A stretch of DNA of 5,557 nucleotides from Actinomycetota bacterium (GTDB lineage Bacteria > Actinomycetota > Actinomycetes > Actinomycetales > Microbacteriaceae). The stretch is from positions 1 to 5,557 of the forward strand of contig WLFS01000039.1 of assembly GCA_009703635.1 (NCBI GenBank), given 5' to 3'. Under the pieces are notes generated by a model. It was given only the letters and a program-made list of their open reading frames with translations. It made no database searches and had not been told where the DNA came from. Positions 1 to 5,557 of this stretch are shown here, piece after piece; the first letter of the stretch is position 1, and every line of letters begins with the position of its first letter. The position numbers and the translations under genes are program-made.

Positions 1-1391
1 ATGATCTGTTAGCTAAGGCGAAGAGCCTTGACCTAAAAATTATTGTTGACCTAGTTCCTAATCATTCCTCTGAAGAGCATGAGCTCTTTAAGGCAGCTCT
101 GAGTGCTGCCCCGGGCTCGAAAGAACGCGAGATGTACATCTTTAGAGATGGCAATGGAGCTAACGGCGAGCTACCACCAAACAACTGGGAGTCGGTGTTT
201 GGCGGAAACGCTTGGACCAGAACCACTAATTCCGATGGCTCGCCTGGCCAGTGGTACCTACACATCTTCGATTCTTCCCAGCCCGACTTCAACTGGGAGA
301 ACCCCAAAGTTCACGCTCTGTTTGAAGATGTTCTAAGGTTCTGGCTCGATAAAGGTGTTGCTGGTTTCCGAATTGACGTAGCCCACGGCATGGTCAAAGC
401 AAAGGGTTTGCCGGATATCCAGACTCCGGTATCCCAAACAGTTGATGACGAGGAAACTGAGCACCCGTTCTGGGGCCAAGAAGGCATTCACGAGATCATT
501 CGCAGCTGGAGAAAGATTGTTGACGAGTATGACGATCGGGTGATGTGTGCTGAAGCATGGGTTTTACCGCTTTCACGCATGGCTAAATGGGTAAGGCCAG
601 ATGAGTACCACCAGACTTTCAACTTTGGCTATTTGGAAACCGGCTGGAACAAAGCAGGGCTTATGAAAGTCATTACCGATTCCCTAACTGAATTTGGCAA
701 GGTCGGAGCTCCTTCGACTTGGGTACTTTCAAATCACGATGTGATTCGTCACGTCTCTCGCTACGGTCTTCCTGGTGTCCCCCCACAGGGCGATGGAATC
801 GGACCGAACAGCGAACAGCCTGATGAAGCAGTTGGTCTTAGAAAAGGTCGCGCAGCAACTGCATTCATGCTGGGGCTACCCGGCAGTTCCTATCTTTTCC
901 AAGGTGAAGAGCTTGGTCTTCCAGAGCACACCACTCTTGATGGCAAGTATCGCGAAGACCCGACCTGGTTTAGAACCAAAGGCCAAAGAGTCGGACGCGA
1001 CGGTTGTCGAGTACCGCTACCTTGGGAAGCAAATGGTGGCGCATCCCGCGGATTTAGCTCAACGGGTAAATCTTGGTTGCCACAGCCAGATAGCTACGCA
1101 AGATATGCCAGAGATCTCCAAGAAGGCGTTGCCGGTTCGACACTTGAGCTTTACAAGCGCTTGATCAAGCTTCGCAAGGAACACTCACTTGGTTCAGGTG
1201 AATTCAGATTTGCCCCAGAGCACTCATCCGATTCAACGCTTGCCTACATCAACAACGATGTGTTGGTGCTGTCAAACTTTGGTCCAGATTCAGTGAATGT
1301 TCCTGCCGGTCAGCTGCTTGTCACGACCCAACATGATCTAACTATTGAAGGCGTGCTTGAGCACGACCAAACAGTTTGGTTGAAGCTCTAG
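1..1391 (+). CDS. GH13 alpha-glucosidase / oligo-1,6-glucosidase, 5'-truncated by the window edge
   Basis: Cytoplasmic glycoside hydrolase family 13 enzyme that should release glucose from the non-reducing end of short alpha-glucosides (maltose- or isomaltose-type). The frame is open from base 3, giving 462 residues. The first in-frame ATG (base 132) is internal, because conserved region I (DLVPNH, D at 48-50) lies upstream of it. Other GH13 signatures follow in order: QPDFNWEN, the oligo-1,6-glucosidase-type region V (near 279-302); GFRIDVAHG with the nucleophile Asp at 375-377; CAEAW with the acid/base Glu at 552-554; and SNHD with the transition-state Asp at 738-740. Later come FQGEELG and GRDGCRVPLPW, then a short beta-rich C domain. 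Family members run about 530-560 residues, so some 80-100 N-terminal residues lie outside the window. The DVAHG form resembles actinobacterial subfamily GH13_30 (from memory). The Val after the nucleophile is the residue seen in isomaltose-preferring relatives, but that rule comes from other subfamilies, so linkage preference is open. It converges on the MMPL gene and overlaps it at the stop. Confidence 0.95.
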   Translation, partial: DLLAKAKSLDLKIIVDLVPNHSSEEHELFKAALSAAPGSKEREMYIFRDGNGANGELPPNNWESVFGGNAWTRTTNSDGSPGQWYLHIFDSSQPDFNWENPKVHALFEDVLRFWLDKGVAGFRIDVAHGMVKAKGLPDIQTPVSQTVDDEETEHPFWGQEGIHEIIRSWRKIVDEYDDRVMCAEAWVLPLSRMAKWVRPDEYHQTFNFGYLETGWNKAGLMKVITDSLTEFGKVGAPSTWVLSNHDVIRHVSRYGLPGVPPQGDGIGPNSEQPDEAVGLRKGRAATAFMLGLPGSSYLFQGEELGLPEHTTLDGKYREDPTWFRTKGQRVGRDGCRVPLPWEANGGASRGFSSTGKSWLPQPDSYARYARDLQEGVAGSTLELYKRLIKLRKEHSLGSGEFRFAPEHSSDSTLAYINNDVLVLSNFGPDSVNVPAGQLLVTTQHDLTIEGVLEHDQTVWLKL

Positions 1392-1405
1392 GCCTTAGCT
1401 TTTTT
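1383..1405 (+). terminator. possible weak intrinsic terminator of the glucosidase gene
   Basis: A 5-bp stem, AAGCT (1383-1387) with AGCTT (1397-1401), encloses a 9-base loop and runs into six T's at 1400-1405. The stem is short and AT-rich, so it would be weak. It lies inside the last codons of the opposing MMPL gene, where the T-run encodes the Lys residues of the tail, so the T-run may be only coincidental. It is listed because the glucosidase transcript has no non-coding DNA in which to end. Confidence 0.25.
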
Positions 1406-3484
1406 GTGATTTGGCCACCAGAAGTATTTTCCGGTGATGAATGCAAGGGCTGGAACGATCACAGTTCTAACTAGCAAGGTATCTAGCAATACACCGATAC
1501 CTACGATGATTCCAATCTGGTAAAGCGCAATCAGCGGTAGCACTCCAAGAACTGCGAATACTGCAGCTAGCAAGATACCTGCACTTGTGATCACACCTCC
1601 TGTTGAAGCAAGAGCTTTGATCATTCCTTCTTTGAGCCCAAGCTTTTCGGATTCTTCTTTGGCACGGGTGACGAGGAAGATGTTGTAATCAACACCGAGG
1701 GCAACTAAGAATAGGAAGCTAAGCAGAAATACCGATAGATCTAGTGCCGGTAATCCAAACACGTTCACAAACAGCAACCAGGCTGCACCTATTGCGGAGA
1801 AGAACGATGAGACCACAGTGAGCAATAGCAGAATTGGCGCTACCAGTGAGCGAAGTAGTAGAACTAGAACTAAGAACACCAGAATCAAAATCAGCGGGAT
1901 TACCGTTAGCTGGTCTGATGCGTAAGTGTCTTTGACATCTAGCCGCTGTGCGTCCAGTCCTCCAACCAGAGCTCCTGCTCCTTCGACGGCTCCAAGTTCG
2001 GCACGGAGATCACGAATGATTTCGTAGGCGGCTTCAGACTGGGATTCGGCATCTAGAACAACATCAATCTTTGTGATTTCAGAGTTCGAATCTCCAATGA
2101 TTACTTCGGCAACGCCAGATACCGACTTAGCTGCCGAGGCAACTTCATCTTCGTAGCCGTTGTTTACAATCACAACTGCAGGAGAAGTTGAACCGGCAGG
2201 GAAGGCCTCGGCCAAAACGTCCTGGCCCAGTGCGGCCTCAGGAGCTACTCGGAACTGTTCGGTTGAAGAAAGTCCAACCTTTACTCCGGTTGCACCAAAG
2301 CTAAGAATCGCAAGGATGATAAATCCTGCAATTGAAACAATTACAGGTCGCTTGCTAACGCCGCGACCAAGCTTGGCCCACAGACCCTTCTCGGACTTGT
2401 TTACTCCACCAAACTTTGGAACAAACGGCCAGAACAAGCCTCGGCCAAATACCACTAGGGCTGCAGGCAAAACAACTAGGGCGGAAAACATAGCCATCAC
2501 GATTCCACCGGCAACTACAAGCCCAAGGGTTCTGTTTCCGCCAAGCTGCGCAAACAAAAGTGTCAACAGGGCAAGAACAACTGTTCCGCCGGATGCCAGC
2601 ACCGCTGGTGCTACACCACGAAGAGCTTTGCTCATGGCTTGGTGACGATCTTCAGCCAGTAGCAATTCTTCGCGATAGCGGGCAATTAGCAAAAGCGCGT
2701 AGTTGGTTCCAGCACCAAAGACTAGAACCGAAAGAATTCCTGTCACAGATCCGTCAGCTGGCGAACCTAAGAAAATGGTTGCTAGCTGCGGAGCCATCTG
2801 TGCTGCCATTCCATCGGCAACACCAATCACGATAAGTGGAATTAGCCACAGTACCGGTGAGCGGTAGGTGACAAGAAGCAATAGGGCAACTATCACAACT
2901 GTTGATAGCAGCAACGTAAAGTTTGCTCCCGCGAATACCCCAGCAATGTCAACCTGGAAACCTTCTGGTCCGGTGATGTAAACATCTAGCCCGGAAGGCA
3001 TGCCAACTTTTGCAATCTCACGCATCTCCGCCATGCGCTCCGCGCGCTCTGCGGTTTCTTCGATTTCCTCAAGAGGAACGGTGATGACGGCAACCTTGCC
3101 GTCATCAGAAACTTGTGCTGGCGGAACAAATGCCTCGCCATTTAGCTCACCGGAAGTAAAGTCAAGAAACTTATCCCCTGCACCATCAACAAAACCTTGG
3201 GTCATTGGATCAAAAGTTCCAGTGATCCAAAGCTTCTGATCCTCGGTCAACTCGGCATCGGCTGAGTAAACAACAACGGCAACAGTGCCATCAGTTCCAG
3301 GAAGTTCTTCCAGCGCCTTGTTCACAAGCACCGTCTCGTTATTTTCTGGCAGACCATCTGTTGGAGCGGTGTCTGATTCACCAGCGGCCAGCGGACCAAA
3401 CGCCAATCCAGCAAAGATCAGTCCGATAAGAAGTGTGACCCAAGATGTTTTGCGGCCAGTGATGAATGAGGTAATTACGTTCAA
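1388..3484 (-). CDS. MMPL-family (RND superfamily) transporter
   Basis: A complete 698-residue inner-membrane transporter of the MMPL/YdfJ type, a proton-driven exporter of lipids or hydrophobic compounds; the substrate cannot be read from sequence. It shows the duplicated RND layout: helix 1 (about residues 14-34), an extracytoplasmic domain (35-180), helices 2-6 (about 187-347), a cytoplasmic linker, helix 7 (about 380-399), a second extracytoplasmic domain (400-525), and helices 8-12 (about 526-685). The paired helix-4/helix-10 motifs are FGAGTNYALLLIARYREE (N261, Y262) and VALGVDYNIFLVTRAKEE (D599, Y600). The second keeps the proton-relay Asp-Tyr; the first has Asn where Asp is usual. The tail KYFWWPNHKK is typical of the family. 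The start is TTG at 3484-3482, chosen because AAAGGA sits 6 bases upstream and an in-frame stop lies just before it with no ATG or GTG between. The stop (TAG) overlaps the convergent glucosidase stop. No TetR- or MarR-type regulator, a frequent neighbour of such genes, is visible. Family assignment is firm; the substrate is unknown. Confidence 0.95.
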   Translation of the reverse strand: MNVITSFITGRKTSWVTLLIGLIFAGLAFGPLAAGESDTAPTDGLPENNETVLVNKALEELPGTDGTVAVVVYSADAELTEDQKLWITGTFDPMTQGFVDGAGDKFLDFTSGELNGEAFVPPAQVSDDGKVAVITVPLEEIEETAERAERMAEMREIAKVGMPSGLDVYITGPEGFQVDIAGVFAGANFTLLLSTVVIVALLLLVTYRSPVLWLIPLIVIGVADGMAAQMAPQLATIFLGSPADGSVTGILSVLVFGAGTNYALLLIARYREELLLAEDRHQAMSKALRGVAPAVLASGGTVVLALLTLLFAQLGGNRTLGLVVAGGIVMAMFSALVVLPAALVVFGRGLFWPFVPKFGGVNKSEKGLWAKLGRGVSKRPVIVSIAGFIILAILSFGATGVKVGLSSTEQFRVAPEAALGQDVLAEAFPAGSTSPAVVIVNNGYEDEVASAAKSVSGVAEVIIGDSNSEITKIDVVLDAESQSEAAYEIIRDLRAELGAVEGAGALVGGLDAQRLDVKDTYASDQLTVIPLILILVFLVLVLLLRSLVAPILLLLTVVSSFFSAIGAAWLLFVNVFGLPALDLSVFLLSFLFLVALGVDYNIFLVTRAKEESEKLGLKEGMIKALASTGGVITSAGILLAAVFAVLGVLPLIALYQIGIIVGIGVLLDTLLVRTVIVPALAFITGKYFWWPNHKKAKA

Positions 3485-3490
3485 GGTGAA

Positions 3491-3496
3491 TCCTTT
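3491..3496 (-). promoter_or_regulatory. ribosome binding site that fixes the TTG start of the MMPL gene
   Basis: AAAGGA on the minus strand, six bases before TTG at 3484-3482. No ATG or GTG lies in frame between this site and the upstream in-frame TAA, so the site decides for TTG as the start. Confidence 0.7.
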
Positions 3497-3515
3497 ATTT
3501 ATTGGGGTTTAGTTC

Positions 3516-3524
3516 ATTGTCCCA
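3516..3524 (-). promoter_or_regulatory. tentative extended -10 promoter for the MMPL gene
   Basis: On the minus strand TG-G-GACAAT (TG at 3524-3523, hexamer 3521-3516) resembles an extended -10 element, with GACAAT matching four of six consensus bases. No -35 box is recognisable. Its position just after the upstream gene's terminator, and about 25 bases before the RBS once the usual start offset is allowed for, is reasonable. This is a weak sequence call made mainly because only about 50 bases are available for an own promoter. Confidence 0.2.
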
Positions 3525-3534
3525 CTCGGGCAAC

Positions 3535-3565
3535 AGAAAAACCCAGATATTCGAGTCTGGGTTTT
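3535..3565 (-). terminator. intrinsic terminator of the MFS exporter gene (bidirectional shape)
   Basis: A perfect 10-bp inverted repeat: AAAACCCAGA (3538-3547 on +) pairs with TCTGGGTTTT (3556-3565) across an 8-base loop. On the minus strand the hairpin begins 16 bases after the MFS stop codon and ends in a five-T run. On the plus strand it also ends in a T-run (3562-3565), so it could stop transcription in both directions. It separates the MFS and MMPL genes into different main transcripts, barring read-through. Confidence 0.85.
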
Positions 3566-3581
3566 CTAGTAGCTGTAGCGG

Positions 3582-4853
3582 TTAGCTCTGTTGGGAATCT
3601 GGCCCGGTAGAGGCATGCGCTGCAGCCATGGCTCGTTTTCCAGCTGGCAACAAAACAGCCACAATGGCGATCACAACGGTTGCCGCTCCGGTGACAATAA
3701 GCAAGATCTCAACCGAAACAAGGTCGGCTAATGGACCAAGTACTGACATTCCAATTGGCATCGCTACGGCCATAACAATTCCAACGAAACCGAAAACTCG
3801 TCCCTGGCGTTCTGGCTCCACAGTTTCTTGCAGCAATGTAAACGCCGAGGTTGAGAATGCAGGAACTATCAGACCGACGATAAAAAACAGGATGTAGAAA
3901 ATCACGAGGTTTGTAGTGAATCCAAGTCCAATGGCTAGAAATCCAAACACAACTGAGGTGGTGATGATAGTCCAAAGACGGTTGATCTTGGAGGCAAAAA
4001 TTGCCATCAATGCACCACCAAGAAGTGCACCGACTCCAAAGGCCAATTCGAGAACTGTAAGCATCCAAACTTCAGAGCCAAAGTTTCTAACAATCATTAG
4101 CGGTGAAAGGTTTGACGGGGCCACGATTAGAAGGAACACAATTCCAAAGACCGCGATCACCCAACGAACAAGTTCGTGGGTAAAGACGTAGTTGATTCCC
4201 TCTTTCAAGTCTGTGAAGTACGAAGGCTTGTCTGTTTTTGCTGCCCGAACAAGAGTTGGAACCGAAACCGTGAATAGCAGAAAGATTCCGATAACTGCGG
4301 TGATGACATCAACAATCAAAATTGCCTCGAGTGAAAAGCTCGCATAGAGCCCGGCTGCTGCAATCGGACCCAAGATTGTAAGTGAAGAGTTCAAGCTGCT
4401 ATTTATGCCATTGATTCTCAAGAGTTTGTCTTTGGGAACAATCTGCGGAACGAGGGCAGAAATTGCCGGCATTTGAACTCCGGTTCCAGCAGATCTAACG
4501 GCCATGACCAGGAAGATCAACCAGAGATCATGAATACCAGAGAACATGAAAAGCGCCAGAGTTAGCGTTGCAAGAGTAATAACCGAATCGGAAATGATAA
4601 TCATAATCTTGCGGTTTACTCGATCGGCCCAAACTCCTGCAAAGATCGAAACTATGGCCTGGGGAAGAAAACCGAATACTGCAGCCAGGGCAAGAATTGT
4701 TCCAGACTTAGTGGTCAAAGTTAGGTGCCATAAAATCGCGTACTGAACCAACATCGATCCAAAAGTGGTGACCGTCTGACCAACCAGAAAAACAGTTACG
4801 TTTTTCTTCCAACCCACCATCGAGTCAGGTGTTTGAGGCGCAGGAGTTTCCAA
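3582..4853 (-). CDS. MFS exporter, DHA3 / macrolide-efflux (Mef)-like
   Basis: A complete 423-residue major facilitator protein of the drug:H+ antiporter-3 (DHA3) group, which includes Mef macrolide pumps and EntS-type siderophore exporters. It should sit in the cytoplasmic membrane and use the proton gradient; the substrate is not predictable. Twelve hydrophobic helices are visible between about residues 18 and 403. Motif A, GVWADRVNRK (residues 73-82), lies in the loop between helices 2 and 3. RINGINSSLNSS followed by LGPIAAAG (about 146-168) and VEPERQGRVFGF (about 345-356) match DHA3 hallmarks. The hydrophilic tail ends in TGPDSQQS. The start is TTG at 4853-4851, chosen for AAGGA seven bases upstream; the next candidates, Met12 (4820-4818) and Val13, have no ribosome binding site. 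The upstream frame closes at a TAG with no ATG between. It lies 73 bases downstream of the methyltransferase gene, with two stem-loops in the gap, and has its own terminator. Native metabolite export is as likely as drug resistance. Confidence 0.92.
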   Translation of the reverse strand: METPAPQTPDSMVGWKKNVTVFLVGQTVTTFGSMLVQYAILWHLTLTTKSGTILALAAVFGFLPQAIVSIFAGVWADRVNRKIMIIISDSVITLATLTLALFMFSGIHDLWLIFLVMAVRSAGTGVQMPAISALVPQIVPKDKLLRINGINSSLNSSLTILGPIAAAGLYASFSLEAILIVDVITAVIGIFLLFTVSVPTLVRAAKTDKPSYFTDLKEGINYVFTHELVRWVIAVFGIVFLLIVAPSNLSPLMIVRNFGSEVWMLTVLELAFGVGALLGGALMAIFASKINRLWTIITTSVVFGFLAIGLGFTTNLVIFYILFFIVGLIVPAFSTSAFTLLQETVEPERQGRVFGFVGIVMAVAMPIGMSVLGPLADLVSVEILLIVTGAATVVIAIVAVLLPAGKRAMAAAHASTGPDSQQS

Positions 4854-4860
4854 TTCACAT

Positions 4861-4865
4861 TCCTT
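4861..4865 (-). promoter_or_regulatory. ribosome binding site that fixes the TTG start of the MFS gene
   Basis: AAGGA on the minus strand, seven bases before TTG at 4853-4851. An ATG at 4860-4858 abuts the site but is out of frame and followed at once by TGA, so it is not the start. The first A of the site is also the last base of the adjoining stem-loop. Confidence 0.65.
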
Positions 4866-4885
4866 AGGCTTGAGCTACAAGCCTA
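4865..4885 (-). promoter_or_regulatory. stem-loop abutting the MFS ribosome binding site
   Basis: A perfect 8-bp stem on the minus strand, TAGGCTTG (4885-4878) with CAAGCCTA (4872-4865), closes a 5-base loop TAGCT. The 3' arm ends on the first base of the AAGGA ribosome binding site. Such placement could modulate ribosome access to the TTG start, but the AGGA core is left outside the stem. Regulation is inferred from position only; no effector or leader peptide is evident. Confidence 0.5.
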
Positions 4886-4892
4886 TTCGTAG

Positions 4893-4912
4893 TTGTGGGT
4901 TTGGACCCACAA
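4893..4912 (-). terminator. stem-loop downstream of the methyltransferase gene, possible U-less terminator
   Basis: A perfect 8-bp inverted repeat, TTGTGGGT and ACCCACAA, with a 4-base loop, begins 15 bases after the methyltransferase stop. It is not followed by a T-run, so it is not a classical intrinsic terminator. It may be a U-less actinobacterial-type terminator, a 3'-end stabilising hairpin, a partner of the second stem-loop in an attenuator, or a protein-binding palindrome. The structure is certain; the role is not. Confidence 0.45.
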
Positions 4913-4927
4913 GGTATAAATCGCACT

Positions 4928-5557
4928 CTATCTGTCGAACGATTTGCCTAGCGCTAGTTTTACCCTTGCAATCTCGTTTGCGTTTATCCCGCAACAACCA
5001 CCGACCCATTCGATGGCTGTATCTCTCCACTCAGGAATCCAATCGACCAGAGATTTGCTGTCTTGCCCATACCAAGTGTTTGTTCCGGGATCCCATTTCC
5101 CTCCGTCATTTGGATAAGCAATCGCAGGCAACCCAGTGATCGCATTTATCTTTCTGGTAAGTTCTGCGACATGAATCGGCTTTAGGCAGTTGACTCCAGC
5201 TGCAACTAGATTTGCCAGTCCGGCAATTTCAGTAGCGGCATCTTCGATGTGCTCTCCAGACCACATTTTCGAACCAGAAGCAGCCGTGAAAGAAAACCAG
5301 GCTGGAAGGGCTACGTTTTTTAGAACGTTTGCGAGAGCCTTGGTTTCAATAACATTTGGGATTGTTTCAACAGCCAGCATGTCAGGCTTGAAAGCCAAAA
5401 TCACCTCGAGTCGTTCGAAGTGAAAATCCTCAAGTTGAGCTTGTGAGACTTTGTAATCACCTCGAAACTCAGAGCCGTCGTGCAGAATGGCTCCGTAGGG
5501 GCCGATACTGGCAGCGACCCGGCAGGTAGAACCAAGAACAGCAGATTTTGCTAATTC
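4928..5557 (-). CDS. mmuM: homocysteine S-methyltransferase (MmuM type), N-terminus beyond the window
   Basis: A cytoplasmic zinc-dependent methyltransferase that moves a methyl group from S-methylmethionine (or S-adenosylmethionine) to homocysteine to give methionine. The frame is open from the right edge (codon at 5557-5555) to TAG at 4930-4928, giving 209 residues. A GTG at 5404 is internal, since conserved sequence continues upstream of it. That upstream part reads VAASIGPYGAILHDGSEFRGDY, closely matching the SVGPYGA...DGSEYRGDY block of E. coli MmuM. The segments AVETIPN and WFSFT follow. Zinc-ligand cysteines are present: GVNC (Cys codon 5188-5186) and GGCCG (codons 4996-4991), 64 residues apart, close to the E. 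coli spacing. E. coli MmuM is about 310 residues, so roughly 100 N-terminal residues are outside. It runs in the same direction as the MFS gene, 73 bases downstream. The upstream control region is not in view, so no riboswitch can be assessed. The donor substrate is inferred from similarity to MmuM. Confidence 0.92.
   Translation of the reverse strand, partial: ELAKSAVLGSTCRVAASIGPYGAILHDGSEFRGDYKVSQAQLEDFHFERLEVILAFKPDMLAVETIPNVIETKALANVLKNVALPAWFSFTAASGSKMWSGEHIEDAATEIAGLANLVAAGVNCLKPIHVAELTRKINAITGLPAIAYPNDGGKWDPGTNTWYGQDSKSLVDWIPEWRDTAIEWVGGCCGINANEIARVKLALGKSFDR

Noticed and set aside
132..134. ATG as the start of the glucosidase
   Set aside because: Conserved region I (DLVPNH) is encoded upstream in the same open frame, so the gene simply begins outside the window.
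775..1164. A 129-codon open frame on the + strand overlapping the glucosidase gene in another frame
   Set aside because: It lies wholly inside the conserved GH13 coding region, and its translation matches nothing I recognise, so it is a frame shadow.
2160..2645. A 161-codon open frame on the + strand inside the MMPL gene
   Set aside because: It is antisense to well-conserved MMPL sequence, its translation is low-complexity (Thr, Pro, Ala, Arg-rich) with no recognisable domain, and it has no ribosome binding site I would trust.
3709..4068. A 119-codon minus-strand frame within the MFS gene
   Set aside because: It is out of frame with the MFS protein, which shows helices and family motifs throughout this interval, and its Cys/Trp/Ser-rich translation looks like a shadow.
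4855..4860. ATGTGA start-stop mini-frame just before the MFS TTG start
   Set aside because: It abuts the AAGGA site with no spacer, so a ribosome could not initiate there efficiently; probably coincidental.
4893..4912. tRNA or other structured RNA gene around the GTGGGT/ACCCAC palindrome
   Set aside because: There is no cloverleaf, T-loop or acceptor pairing, and the gap is too short for a tRNA alongside the second stem-loop.
4910..4950. TCGACA and TATACC as a promoter for the MFS gene at the end of mmuM
   Set aside because: The hexamers are only about 14 bases apart, too close for a normal sigma-70-type promoter, and the -10 match is poor.
4870..5139. An 89-codon + strand frame antisense to the methyltransferase end and the intergenic gap
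   Set aside because: It mostly mirrors the conserved mmuM 3' coding sequence, and its translation has no domain character.
5402..5404. GTG as the start of a 158-residue methyltransferase
   Set aside because: The frame stays open to the window edge, and the upstream residues (GPYGA...DGSEFRGDY) match the conserved MmuM block, so this codon is an internal Val.

Overview
The window holds four protein genes and almost no non-coding DNA. It reads like an actinobacterial chromosome of moderate GC (roughly half, by eye). The GH13 enzyme has the GFRIDVAHG and GRDGCRVP signatures common in actinobacterial alpha-glucosidases, and the MMPL protein has the actinobacterial FGAGT.YALLLIARYREE motif. Two of the three genes whose starts are visible or inferable begin with TTG. 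Tight packing and moderate GC would fit a small-genome freshwater member of the Microbacteriaceae (Rhodoluna/Aquiluna type). That placement is an inference from style, not a database match.

Layout, left to right. (1) The 3' three-quarters or more of a GH13 alpha-glucosidase / oligo-1,6-glucosidase on the + strand, cut by the left edge. (2) A complete MMPL-family (RND superfamily) membrane transporter on the - strand. Its stop codon overlaps the glucosidase stop, so the two genes converge with no gap. (3) A 97-base gap with a clear intrinsic terminator for the next gene, followed by about 50 bases of leader for the MMPL gene. (4) A complete 12-helix MFS exporter of the DHA3 / macrolide-efflux type, on the - strand. 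(5) A 73-74 base gap with two perfect stem-loops in tandem. (6) The C-terminal two-thirds of a homocysteine S-methyltransferase (MmuM type), on the - strand and cut by the right edge.

The glucosidase would feed cytoplasmic breakdown of maltose- or isomaltose-type oligosaccharides. The methyltransferase makes methionine from homocysteine and a methyl-sulfonium donor. The MFS and MMPL proteins are proton-driven exporters of unknown substrate. The three minus-strand genes are co-directional, but a terminator separates the MFS gene from the MMPL gene, so they are probably not one operon. I see no single pathway joining all four genes.

I found no RNA gene, CRISPR array, insertion sequence or prophage sign, and no convincing undescribed system. 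The points most worth a second look are the tandem stem-loops before the MFS exporter, one of which abuts its ribosome binding site, and the Asn in place of the expected Asp in the first MMPL motif.
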